64,000 nucleotides of DNA, from NCBI RefSeq assembly GCF_000384415.1, contig NZ_ARVU01000001.1, positions 1,674,001-1,738,000 on the forward strand, given 5' to 3'. Shown here in pieces: positions 49,440 through 57,759 of this stretch (position 1 is its first letter; the number at the start of each line of letters is the position of its first letter). Under the pieces are notes generated by a model. The model was given only the letters and a program-made list of their open reading frames with translations. It had not been told where the DNA came from and ran no database searches. The DNA is from Cycloclasticus pugetii PS-1 (GTDB taxonomy: Bacteria; Pseudomonadota; Gammaproteobacteria; Methylococcales; Cycloclasticaceae). The position numbers were made by a program, and so were the translations under genes.

Positions 49440-50069
49440 TTAAAAGGCCAGACTCAACACGATTGCCGATGAGGTTTGCCATTTATCCTTTTGCTTTGCC
49501 ACTATTTTAAAAGATAGTTGCGGCACCACTGTTTTGAATTTATCGAAGGTAACACCCATGTCTACCCGTGTTTGCGATAATTGATGCGCCGTTAAATCAT
49601 AATAATATTCATGGCTCACAAACGGTTTAGCATTAAAAATTCGCTTGGGTAATACAACCTTAGCTCTCACTCGGCTGCGTTTAGAGCGCCCTTTTCCTTC
49701 TCGATCTCTAAATTCTTGGCGAACTCTCAATCTCCAATCAAGCTTATTGTTCCCTTTGAATTTTTGCTCTAATTGAACATAGGGCCTATTTTCTAGCGCC
49801 CAACCATCTTCTTCTAAGCTATAAACCCTTCGATAATGAACACCTAGTGTTAAGTCTTTTATCGCCAAAGGAAGTCTCACGCCAATATCTGCATGCTTTC
49901 TATGCAATATGCCTTTATCTCTTCGGGCTTCTATATCACCTTTAAAAGCCACTCCTTTTATGACGGCTTTTTTATTCACTTTTAACTGGCTTTCAGTTGC
50001 TAAGCAGCTAAAAGAAAAGCACCAAACAACAAGGCTCATTAATATGAATCGATTTAAGTTAACGAACAT
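49440..50069 (-). CDS. Predicted outer-membrane beta-barrel (DUF2490-like)
   Basis: 209 residues. Signal peptide (FILMSLVVWCFSFSCLA), then alternating polar/aromatic strands: LTLGVHYRRVYSLEE, RPYVQLEQKFKGN, LDWRLRVRQEFRDRE, PFVSHEYYYD, and the last strand ends in Phe (AIVLSLAF), the usual barrel end. The family assignment is tentative. It is the last of five same-strand genes, 15 bases after the PepSY gene, and converges with the Rieske gene. Confidence 0.65.
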   Translation of the reverse strand: MFVNLNRFILMSLVVWCFSFSCLATESQLKVNKKAVIKGVAFKGDIEARRDKGILHRKHADIGVRLPLAIKDLTLGVHYRRVYSLEEDGWALENRPYVQLEQKFKGNNKLDWRLRVRQEFRDREGKGRSKRSRVRAKVVLPKRIFNAKPFVSHEYYYDLTAHQLSQTRVDMGVTFDKFKTVVPQLSFKIVAKQKDKWQTSSAIVLSLAF

Positions 50070-50084
50070 ATAAACACCAATCTT

Positions 50085-50630
50085 TTATCCTGCAGGGTGT
50101 GTTATCCGCTTTCTGCTTCTTTTTTTAAAATGCATCGTTAAAAACAAATATAGCCCCGTTACCCACAAAACAAATAAAATCAATGAGCTAGGTAAAAAAA
50201 CCCATAGCTTTACAGCATCATGAAAGAACGTACCATCATGAATTGACTCAATGAAATCTGACCGGCGATGGGCCACTTGCAATATTTCATTAGATTGAGT
50301 GTCTATTTGAATTTCCCAATCGCTCTTCGCTCGAACTTTAACAATGCCTTTATTGGGCCTTACATCCAGTCGGTCAATATCCGCCCAACCGTTAACCTTT
50401 GCTTGTTTTACTGTTTTTGAAGTTGCTAGAATTTCATCAAAAGTAATTGAAGGAACAGAACTCACTCCGCGAGTGCTGGGCGGCTGGATCCAATCTACAT
50501 CTTTTTTGAGCAGCAACAAGACGCCTGAGCCTATAACAACCAAAATAGGTAAGGCACATAAAATTGATCCCCAATAATGCGTTTTCCGATTAAATTTTTT
50601 CCAATTTACTTTCATTATTTCGCTTTTCAT
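50085..50630 (-). CDS. PepSY-associated transmembrane protein
   Basis: 181 residues. An N-terminal RKTHYWGSILCALPILVVIGSGVLL helix (read in parts) carries a His (HYWG) typical of PepSY_TM proteins. A periplasmic PepSY-like domain (VKVRAKSDWEIQIDTQSNEIL) and a second helix pair follow (SLILFVLWVTGLYLFLTMHF), with His in IESIHDGTFFHDAV. Such proteins bind heme and pass electrons across the membrane, and are common in ferric reductases. It overlaps the DUF4405-like gene by 41 bases; the second ATG at 50615 is also possible. Confidence 0.8.
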   Translation of the reverse strand: MKSEIMKVNWKKFNRKTHYWGSILCALPILVVIGSGVLLLLKKDVDWIQPPSTRGVSSVPSITFDEILATSKTVKQAKVNGWADIDRLDVRPNKGIVKVRAKSDWEIQIDTQSNEILQVAHRRSDFIESIHDGTFFHDAVKLWVFLPSSLILFVLWVTGLYLFLTMHFKKRSRKRITHPAG

Positions 50631-51060
50631 TTTTCTGTTTAACTTTCAATAACACATGAAGAGATAAACTGACAGGCAACACGAGACCTATCGCTAAGTG
50701 GGTGTACTCAAGCCATTGTCGAAACGTATCTTCTGCTACGTAATACAATAAATAGCCACTAATTATCAAAAGGCAGGGCATGGTAAGCAGCAAAATACCT
50801 GTCTTTCTTTTCTGTTTTGTTTTCCAACTTTTGGGTAGGTGGGCTCCTATAACAAAGCCCACGCCAATCATCATTAAAAATGCCATTGCACCGTGAACTT
50901 GCAATGCAGGGTATTGCCAAGCATGTTTTACCAGTCCATATTTGCCTTCTTGAAGAAACCAGGTTTTAAGAATAAAAAACCCACTGCCCGAGAACCAACT
51001 TAAGAAAAACAAACTATAAAGGCCGTAACGATATGGTTTAGGAAAATAGACAGTTACCAT
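50590..51060 (-). CDS. DUF4405-like membrane protein (possible cytochrome b)
   Basis: 156 residues with four hydrophobic helices (about 12-30, 52-71, 88-107 and 119-138). Histidines sit in or next to helices: KHAWQYPALQVHGAMAF, IGAHLP, YTHLAIGL and SLSLHVLL, a pattern suited to two hemes b. It is probably an inner-membrane electron carrier between the cytoplasmic or quinone side and the FMN-binding protein. It follows the FMN-binding gene by 51 bases and overlaps the PepSY gene. The family name is by resemblance only. Confidence 0.65.
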   Translation of the reverse strand: MVTVYFPKPYRYGLYSLFFLSWFSGSGFFILKTWFLQEGKYGLVKHAWQYPALQVHGAMAFLMMIGVGFVIGAHLPKSWKTKQKRKTGILLLTMPCLLIISGYLLYYVAEDTFRQWLEYTHLAIGLVLPVSLSLHVLLKVKQKNEKRNNESKLEKI

Positions 51061-51111
51061 GACGTAAATAACTCATATTTATTACTAAATTAATTGTTAA
51101 ACGAGTAGGTA

Positions 51112-51642
51112 TTACAAGTGCTGTAAGACTTGTTGCCAAGTATGCGTCCAACGGTTTACTCCATCGGTAATATGTCGGCACGACAGCGTTGCACCCGAAA
51201 TATTGTCAATCTGCTTATCTAACAATAATTTCTCAGAACTATCCCGACCATTAAACTGATCTAACCATTTAATATATCGAACTTCACTGCCATAACTTTC
51301 AACATAACGCAGTACCCTAAGCCCCTTTATCTTGCCTGAACTATCGATACCCACAGCCATATCAATCATTTCATGCTTACCAATAACTTGGTCTACAAGA
51401 AACCACTCGTTGCTTTGTGTTTTCCATGCATTCAATTTATTACTCAGCACACGCATATCCGACGCATCTTCTATTGCCTCAACTTGAGCGTTAGATAATG
51501 TTAAATCCATTTTTTTCATCGGTGTGTTAGCAAATAACTCACCTTTTGCTTGCTCAACCGTTAAAAAAGTTTCCGCGTGTCCTGTTGAAATCAGGCTTAA
51601 CAGCATAAAGCCGAGTATGTACTTTACGTTTAACGCTTGCAT
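51112..51642 (-). CDS. Periplasmic FMN-binding domain protein
   Basis: 176 residues. Signal peptide (YILGFMLLSLISTGHA). The FMN_bind domain includes GKIKGLRVLRYVESYG and the flavinylation motif DNISGATLS near 146-154, where ApbE would attach FMN to the Thr (D-x-x-S-G-A-T). Such proteins act as covalent flavin electron carriers. Its ATG shares one base with the stop of the barrel gene before it (TAATG), so they are coupled. No ApbE gene is in the window. Confidence 0.88.
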   Translation of the reverse strand: MQALNVKYILGFMLLSLISTGHAETFLTVEQAKGELFANTPMKKMDLTLSNAQVEAIEDASDMRVLSNKLNAWKTQSNEWFLVDQVIGKHEMIDMAVGIDSSGKIKGLRVLRYVESYGSEVRYIKWLDQFNGRDSSEKLLLDKQIDNISGATLSCRHITDGVNRWTHTWQQVLQHL

Positions 51643-52565
51643 TAAAACTCATAACCGAATGATACGCCGGCATGGTATTTCTCATGCTCATCAAAGTTTT
51701 TACCATCTTCACTAAAGCCGCCGCCCCCTTGGAACTGAAACAACACACCGCCTGTTGCCCACCATCGCTGAGTCGCATAATGAAGCGTTGGACCTATGTA
51801 TTGGCCACTTTGATACCTATCGCCTAATCTAAAATCTGTTAAATCAAAACTAGAGCGCTGCACACCTTCTTCGAATTCTCCGTTTTCTTGCACACTTAAA
51901 TAATCAGATTGAGAGCGATACTCAAGGCCGACCGTCCATTTAGGCATAAATCGATATGAAACAGCCGCCATCAACTCTAATGAAATCTCTTCCTCTAATA
52001 CATCGGGGGACTTTCTTCTTTCAAGCTCTACCTTAGGGTTAACAACAAATATAAGTGTGTCATCTAAAAAGTCTTTTTGAAAATAGAATGTCGTTGTTAA
52101 CGAATCTTGATCGATATCTGCGCCATCTAATCTGTACGCATCTCTATGCTCAAAAGCCAAGCCTACAGATAAACCCATGACATCTTTATAAGGGCTCAAA
52201 ATATTATATTTAAGCGCCGCTTCATACCCTGCAAACTGAAATTTATCAAAGCGCTTGCCAGCCCCTCCCTGTGTACTAAACATAGGGTCATTGTCTGAAT
52301 TATTCAGTGAGTAGTTATGATCAAAAAACACCAGCTCAGCGCTTACAGTTAATTTATCCGTTATTCCATACTCAATTTCTGGCCTAATATCATGTGCAAC
52401 ATAATCACCTGAGTTTTTTCCAACTTTAATTGTGTCACTCAGTTTGAACTCATAACTCCCTTGCGGCCTCGTGTCTGTACCTTTTGCATATAGCCATTGG
52501 TTTTCTCCTGCCACTGAAGCACCACTGGCTAACGTCAATAGACTGACTGCATACAACTTTTTCAT
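51642..52565 (-). CDS. Outer-membrane beta-barrel, DUF6662-like, Fur-regulated
   Basis: 307 residues from the ATG at 52565, preceded by GGAGAGGGA; a longer frame to 52664 lacks such a site and would contain the Fur box. Signal peptide MKKLYAVSLLTLASGASVAG. Typical barrel strands follow (YEFKLSDTIKV, PEIEYGITDKLTVSAELVF, WTVGLEYRSQSDYLS) and a C-terminal Phe (GVSFGYEF). First gene of the five-gene operon. Function unknown; a channel or docking barrel for an iron-linked redox system is inferred from context. Confidence 0.75.
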   Translation of the reverse strand: MKKLYAVSLLTLASGASVAGENQWLYAKGTDTRPQGSYEFKLSDTIKVGKNSGDYVAHDIRPEIEYGITDKLTVSAELVFFDHNYSLNNSDNDPMFSTQGGAGKRFDKFQFAGYEAALKYNILSPYKDVMGLSVGLAFEHRDAYRLDGADIDQDSLTTTFYFQKDFLDDTLIFVVNPKVELERRKSPDVLEEEISLELMAAVSYRFMPKWTVGLEYRSQSDYLSVQENGEFEEGVQRSSFDLTDFRLGDRYQSGQYIGPTLHYATQRWWATGGVLFQFQGGGGFSEDGKNFDEHEKYHAGVSFGYEF

Positions 52566-52600
52566 AAAATTAATCCCTCTCCATAATTTTAATGAATAGT

Positions 52601-52620
52601 AATACGAATCATTCTCATTA
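52601..52620 (-). promoter_or_regulatory. Fur-box-like site for the barrel/FMN operon
   Basis: Reverse strand TGAGAAT-G-ATTCGTA inside AATGAGAATGATTCGTATT, a 7-1-7 pattern close to TGATAATGATTATCA. It lies 35 bases upstream of the operon's first start. Confidence 0.65.
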
Positions 52621-52680
52621 GCAATAAGATTATTAAAAGTATTTTCTTGACAGCGCCAATCCATTTGTTTTAAATATTAA

Positions 52681-52695
52681 TGATAATCATTCTCA
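52681..52695 (+). promoter_or_regulatory. Fur box for the divergent small gene
   Basis: TGATAAT-C-ATTCTCA, 13 of 14 half-site positions matching the 7-1-7 consensus, 22 bases before the start at 52717. A second overlapping match starts at AATGAT just upstream. Confidence 0.8.
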
Positions 52696-52716
52696 TTAAC
52701 AAAAAAAGGTATTTGT

Positions 52717-52995
52717 ATGAAATCCAATAGCACACCATTAGACCCTTCATCAAACATTGCAGACATGGCGACAAACATAAGCATTGAAAAACTACAGACG
52801 ACTGTTTTGTTTTTAACAACCAAATATGCACAAACTAGGGAGTTAAAATTTGCTCAAGCAACCTATCAACACCTCTGTATGATTAATGATCACACCGATG
52901 CCAGCCCTGAACTAAAATACTTTGCCCAATCTTTAATTATGAAATGGCGGTTAATCGCATGTAATACTAGTTCACGCTTTTCATCACTTAATTAG
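52717..52995 (+). CDS. Small hypothetical protein under a Fur box
   Basis: 92 residues, not recognised. Soluble and helical, with TVLFLTTKYAQTRELKFAQATYQHLCMINDH near the middle (read in parts) and two Cys. AAAGG precedes the ATG. It is divergent from the barrel/FMN operon and shares its Fur-controlled intergenic region, so it should be made in low iron. It could be a cytoplasmic helper of that system, but no family evidence supports this. Confidence 0.65.
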   Translation: MKSNSTPLDPSSNIADMATNISIEKLQTTVLFLTTKYAQTRELKFAQATYQHLCMINDHTDASPELKYFAQSLIMKWRLIACNTSSRFSSLN

Positions 52996-53230
52996 CCCTG
53001 CTCTACCCTAATACGGTTTGCTTATTTGGGTGCCTATGTCATGCGACTCCAGCTGACCAAGCATTTATTAAGCAGGCCGTATTTAATAGCATTGAACATA
53101 TGATGTAGCGATTTTCTCGGTAGTGCCGGCTGTGTTAGTACAGCTAAACGAAAAGTCTTATCGCTTCACTCTATCGCCGGTTGCTGACAGGTATAATGGA
53201 GGCCTAACCCACCGAATTAAGACAAATATC

Positions 53231-53701
53231 ATGAATGACCCAATTGATTACACAAATAACCCGCTGCATGGCCTTAGTTTAAAGAACCTGCTGCTTGAGA
53301 TCGTCGAGCATTACGGCTTTGAGATTCTCTTTGCTTATTTGAATATTAATTGCTTTAAGACTAACCCGAGTATTGCGTCGAGCCTTAAGTTTCTAAAAAA
53401 GACAACTTGGGCGCGTGAAAAAGTTGAGGCATTTTATCTATATGAATTTAAAAACCTGCCCAAGGTATCATCTAAAGAATTCTCAATACCACCTAGAGAC
53501 CGACTTGTTCCAGCAAATCAAACGCCCGGGAAACCAGCTGAGCTAAGTTTGGAAGACGCGGAACAATTACAGACTAAACGTGTTAATAAAGCCTCTACCT
53601 ATAATAAAGGCCAACACACAACGCACGAGAATAAGCGCCCGCCCGTCGAAGATAGCTATAGCCCTGAAAATACTGAGGATCCTTGGGCAAAATGGCGATA
53701 A
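53231..53701 (+). CDS. VF530-family DNA-binding protein (DUF2132)
   Basis: 156 residues from the ATG at 53231. The N-terminal 75 residues are the VF530 domain: [56 protein letters not shown]. An unusual 80-residue tail follows, polar and low in hydrophobic residues, ending [13 protein letters not shown]. The domain binds DNA in Vibrio fischeri; its cell role is not known. A frame opening at 53123 is less likely because the domain starts here. It is separated from the low-iron genes by about 235 non-coding bases. Confidence 0.82.
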   Translation: MNDPIDYTNNPLHGLSLKNLLLEIVEHYGFEILFAYLNINCFKTNPSIASSLKFLKKTTWAREKVEAFYLYEFKNLPKVSSKEFSIPPRDRLVPANQTPGKPAELSLEDAEQLQTKRVNKASTYNKGQHTTHENKRPPVEDSYSPENTEDPWAKWR

Positions 53702-53913
53702 AACCCAGCTACGCTATGTCTATTTAGGTGACATAAAATGGGCTGGCTGGCTGCTTTATATTACCCTTAAAGCTCGATGTCTAAACCCATGTGGCGTTGA
53801 ACAGCACTACTCAACTACTAAAAGCGAAATATGCTAATTACACGCCTAGACTAAGGAAACCAGTATCATTATTTGCAACAAACACGCAGCCTGCCAGTGT
53901 GTTTGGGTATCGG

Positions 53914-54108
53914 CTATTCGCTATTTTTTTTAAACGAATCGGAGATGGCTGAACCGTACGCTGTTTCTTGTTCACGGCCTGCAGCCTGTTCTTGCTGGTT
54001 CTCAATGTCACGTGCCTTAGCCCTTAGTGGGTTTGAGCCCATACCATCTTGTCCATCACAACCGATCAAGAAGGAACTTGTTACGATGATAAATAATATC
54101 TTTTTCAT
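53914..54108 (-). CDS. Small predicted lipoprotein
   Basis: 64 residues. Signal KKILFIIVTSSF is followed by the lipobox LIGC (Cys17). The next residue is Asp (CDGQ), which in enterobacteria keeps lipoproteins in the inner membrane. The mature part is short, polar and Gln/Glu-rich (ENQQEQAAGREQE). No domain recognised. The flanks, 53702-53913 and 54109-54289, contain nothing else of note. Confidence 0.7.
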   Translation of the reverse strand: MKKILFIIVTSSFLIGCDGQDGMGSNPLRAKARDIENQQEQAAGREQETAYGSAISDSFKKNSE

Positions 54109-54289
54109 ACTTAAATACAGTTATTGATGAGCCTAATGACCTATTAGTATAACCGTTATTCCCACTAAAATTTTAGCGTGAAGGGCTATTTTAAAAAAAT
54201 ACTTTTTGAGTGGTTCAACTGCTTAAGCGCACAGTATTTTTAAACTACTGCATACACAAAGCAACCAATACTACAAGCTCAGCTGCTTG

Positions 54290-56569
54290 TTATAAGCCTT
54301 GTCTATATTGTGCCATCGTCGAGACAGGAACCATTTGATTAAGCTGTTGTTTTGCTGCCTTTTGACCGCTTATTATTTGCTCAAAAGAATCTATCAATTG
54401 TGTTTTGTTCTGCTCTTCTTTTGACCCTGCACCGATATTGGTTAAATCTATAAAAAATTCATCAAATAAATCAGCCAAATCATTCACTACATCTAGGTTC
54501 AAAAACTGCTCATCATTGTAAATGCTGGGGTAGCCACCTTTTTGCTTATCAATGGCAAACGACACACCTTTTACATTGGTAATAGTCGTTGCCTTTTGAC
54601 ACTTAAGCATGCAGCCATCTTCAATGCTCGGTTTTTTACACCCCACAGTTTGTTGAAAGAAACATTGTCGACTGGTCATCATTAAAATGGGGTGATAAAT
54701 ACTGTAGAGCAATTTGAAATTTTTGGGTCGCGCAATATTTTTAATTTGCATACGATTAATTTCATTAGAAATAAACGCACCCGAACAGTTAAGCGTTTCT
54801 TGCAAGGTTAACAAAGCATATGAATTAGTGGTGTTTAAAAACGGTCCGGCAACCCAATCTATTCCCATTTCAAACGCTTTATAGGCAATACCCGTATTAT
54901 TAGTAACAATACGTTTAGGGCGCACATGTTTTAGGACATTAACGGCTTCTTGGTAATCTTTACCAATTAAAACAGCGGGAAACCACGGTATTAAACGTGG
55001 GTTTTGAAGAAATAAATCAATGTATTTCGTACAGCCTTTTTTAAAGCTTTCTGGCAACTTAAAGTAAATGTCCGCCTGTGTTACCTCACATAAATGCAGG
55101 TCTTTCTCATCCGCTATTAAAATAGACATAGACGGCTTCTTATCTATCGATGAACCTTCTTCTACTTTTGGGTGATTGAGCAGTGGCGGCACATCGACAT
55201 CCCGCAATATCTCAACAGAATCATTCAGCAGGAAAGCGGCTTTATTTTTTAGCCGTGCCAGTTCTTTGAATGGCAGGCTAATATTGTCTGCTAAACGACT
55301 AAAGTCTATGGCTTCAATCGTATATCTCGCCTTATTGAAGCCTTTAAAACGCTTCTTGATCGCATTGGTATCCAGTGTTGACTGTGTTGGGTTTTTCAGT
55401 GGCTCTGCAGATTCGATCACATGTGTTGTCTCATCTTGCCCATTTGCAGTCTTTACCTGAATAGTTAGCACTAATGGCTCACCCACTTGCCCAGAAAAAA
55501 CCAAATTCAATTGCTGCTTATCGATATTTAAGCCTTTAATTTTGTCGGCTAATTCATCACCAATTTTATTTTTATCTTCATACAAATCTTGTTTTGCTTT
55601 ATGAATATGGACAATCGATACAGCCTGGCTTTTCGTCACTGCGTGTTCAACACTGTGATCTCTGGGATTATCAATAAACATGTCTTTGGTCAGATCACCC
55701 TTTAAAAAGGAATTGGTGAAATCACGATTAAAGACCTTATGTAAATTTGAATCGTCTTCTAATAAGCGCCCTGTTTGTTCAAATTTATCCATTTGTTTAC
55801 GCCAGCTATCCACCACCGTATAAACATAATGCGCACCCTTAATACGTCCTTCTATTTTTAACGAGTCGACGCCCGCGTCCACTAATTCAGGTAAATCAAA
55901 ATAGGCTGAATTGTCTTTTAAATTAAGTGGGAAATTATTGCCCGTGGCAGTGGTTTCATACTCATCTCGGCACGCTTGGCTACACCGCCCACGGTTACCA
56001 GAGTTGCCGACACTTACCGAGCTTGAATAACACTGACCAGAAAAAGCTATACAAAGGGAACCGTGTACAAAAACTTCGGTTAATACATCATGATCATGTG
56101 CAAAACGGGTCAGGCTTTTAACCTCGTCAAGGTTTAGTTCGCGCGATAAATTAACCCGAGAAGCGCCAATTTTGCTTAAAAACTGTATTTGCCCTTCATT
56201 GTGCGTCGTTAACTGCGTTGAGGCGTGTAAATCAAGACTTGGAAAATACTTCTTTACTAAATTAAATGTGCCAAGGTCCTGCACAATAATGCCATCCAGA
56301 CCGCTATTCACTAATTTATTCAACAGTTTGATTAGGCTTGGTAATTCTTGCTCCAATATAACGACATTGAGCGTTAAAAATACCTCGCAATCGTGCTGAT
56401 GCGCTAAACGTAATACGCCACACAACTCATCAAAAGAAAGGTTGGTTGCGCGATTACGTGCATTAAAAACATCTAAACCGCAATAAACAGCATTTGCACC
56501 GGCAACAATGGCCCCTTTAATTGCTTCTACATCGCCGCCGGGTGCTAATAACTCTATTTGCTTATTCAT
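54290..56569 (-). CDS. U32-family protein, RlhA-like (rRNA hydroxylation)
   Basis: 759 residues. N-terminal U32 domain: IELLAPGGDVEAIKGAI, GANAVYCGLDVFNAR, LHASTQLTTHN, then FVHGSLCIAFSGQCY and the cysteine cluster RGRCSQACR that binds iron-sulfur in this family. The middle has SLKIEGRIKGAHYVYTVV and a beta domain. A C-terminal half has more cysteines (CFFQQTVGCKK, GCMLKCQKA). RlhA (YdcP, 653 residues) hydroxylates C2501 of 23S rRNA. This protein is about 100 residues longer, so it may be a related subfamily. It is 125 bases after cysK. Confidence 0.75.
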   Translation of the reverse strand: MNKQIELLAPGGDVEAIKGAIVAGANAVYCGLDVFNARNRATNLSFDELCGVLRLAHQHDCEVFLTLNVVILEQELPSLIKLLNKLVNSGLDGIIVQDLGTFNLVKKYFPSLDLHASTQLTTHNEGQIQFLSKIGASRVNLSRELNLDEVKSLTRFAHDHDVLTEVFVHGSLCIAFSGQCYSSSVSVGNSGNRGRCSQACRDEYETTATGNNFPLNLKDNSAYFDLPELVDAGVDSLKIEGRIKGAHYVYTVVDSWRKQMDKFEQTGRLLEDDSNLHKVFNRDFTNSFLKGDLTKDMFIDNPRDHSVEHAVTKSQAVSIVHIHKAKQDLYEDKNKIGDELADKIKGLNIDKQQLNLVFSGQVGEPLVLTIQVKTANGQDETTHVIESAEPLKNPTQSTLDTNAIKKRFKGFNKARYTIEAIDFSRLADNISLPFKELARLKNKAAFLLNDSVEILRDVDVPPLLNHPKVEEGSSIDKKPSMSILIADEKDLHLCEVTQADIYFKLPESFKKGCTKYIDLFLQNPRLIPWFPAVLIGKDYQEAVNVLKHVRPKRIVTNNTGIAYKAFEMGIDWVAGPFLNTTNSYALLTLQETLNCSGAFISNEINRMQIKNIARPKNFKLLYSIYHPILMMTSRQCFFQQTVGCKKPSIEDGCMLKCQKATTITNVKGVSFAIDKQKGGYPSIYNDEQFLNLDVVNDLADLFDEFFIDLTNIGAGSKEEQNKTQLIDSFEQIISGQKAAKQQLNQMVPVSTMAQYRQGL

Positions 56570-56694
56570 TCAATTCATCGTGTCTGACTATAAAAGCTTA
56601 TTCTACTGTATCCAACACTTGCACCGGCTATTAGTCGTCACACTTCAACTCATTGCTCGATAAGCAAAGCCCTAGTCGTGAGACCAATAATGAA

Positions 56695-57723
56695 TTAAAA
56701 CTGATAACCCGGTGTTGACTTAGACACAGCTATTTCATCCTCTGACATCTCAATCGAAATATCATCAAACAAAGGCGTACTTAAATAACGCTCGCCAGTG
56801 TCTGGCAACATACATAAAATATTCGCACCTGACTTCGCTGTTTCGGCTATTTTCAAAGCCCCAGCTAAGGTAGCACCTGCTGAAATACCCACAAAAATAC
56901 CTTCTTGTTGCGCTAAATCTTTCGCACACTGAATGGCCTCTTTGCCATCGATAGATAGCAGTTCATCAATACGTGAGCCAGCATCCACCACTTCTTTTGT
57001 TAACACGGGAATAAAGTCTGGCGTCCAACCTTGTATCGGGTGAGGGTTAAAGCTTGGGTGGCTTTCATTTTCAACTTGCGCAATACCACCACCTAATAAG
57101 GCTGCATTTACCGGCTCACAGACAATAACTTTGGTTGCTGGGCTTTTTTCTTTTAATACGGCTGATACACCGTTTAACGTCCCGCCTGTTCCATAACCGG
57201 TGACCCAATAATCAAGCGTTACATCGGAGAAATCTTCTAGAATTTCTTCTGCCGTCGTTTTCATATGCATTTGCGCATTTGCTGGGTTTTCAAACTGTTT
57301 TGATTGCCACCAGCCATTTTTAGCCGCCAGTTCTTCCGCCTTTTTAACCATGCCCGTGCCTTTTTCATGCGCCGGCGTTAGCACCACTTTTGCGCCTAAA
57401 AAGCGCATCAGTTTTCTGCGTTCTACGCTAAAACTCTCGGCCATGGTTATCACCAATGGGTAGCCTTTTTGTGCACATACCATTGCTAAACCAATACCGG
57501 TATTGCCACTGGTCGCTTCTACAATCGTTTGACCTGGCGTTAGCTCACCTTTACGCTCAGCATCTTCTATAACACCCAAAGCAAGCCGATCTTTAACCGA
57601 CCCCATTGGGTTAAACGCTTCTATTTTGGCAAAAACATTCACCCCTTTTGGGCCAAGCTTATTGATCCGTACAACCGGCGTATGACCTATTGTTTGTAAA
57701 ATATTATCGTAGCGTTGAGCCAT
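56695..57723 (-). CDS. cysK: Cysteine synthase A (O-acetylserine sulfhydrylase)
   Basis: 342 residues, slightly longer than usual (about 323). The PLP Lys is in NPMGSVKDRLA near residue 44; the substrate loop is EATSGNTGIGLAMV; GTGGTLNGVSAVL binds the PLP phosphate; and ISAGATLAGAL follows. It makes cysteine from O-acetylserine and sulfide. The decarboxylase gene ends 36 bases upstream on the same strand, so the two are likely co-transcribed. Confidence 0.94.
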   Translation of the reverse strand: MAQRYDNILQTIGHTPVVRINKLGPKGVNVFAKIEAFNPMGSVKDRLALGVIEDAERKGELTPGQTIVEATSGNTGIGLAMVCAQKGYPLVITMAESFSVERRKLMRFLGAKVVLTPAHEKGTGMVKKAEELAAKNGWWQSKQFENPANAQMHMKTTAEEILEDFSDVTLDYWVTGYGTGGTLNGVSAVLKEKSPATKVIVCEPVNAALLGGGIAQVENESHPSFNPHPIQGWTPDFIPVLTKEVVDAGSRIDELLSIDGKEAIQCAKDLAQQEGIFVGISAGATLAGALKIAETAKSGANILCMLPDTGERYLSTPLFDDISIEMSEDEIAVSKSTPGYQF

Positions 57724-57759
57724 ATCAATCTCCTTATTTAAGAACTACTTTAGTTAGTA

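Noticed and set aside
53580-53837. Forward frame overlapping the VF530 gene end
   Set aside because: Different frame within and beyond a well-supported gene; no motif or start signal.
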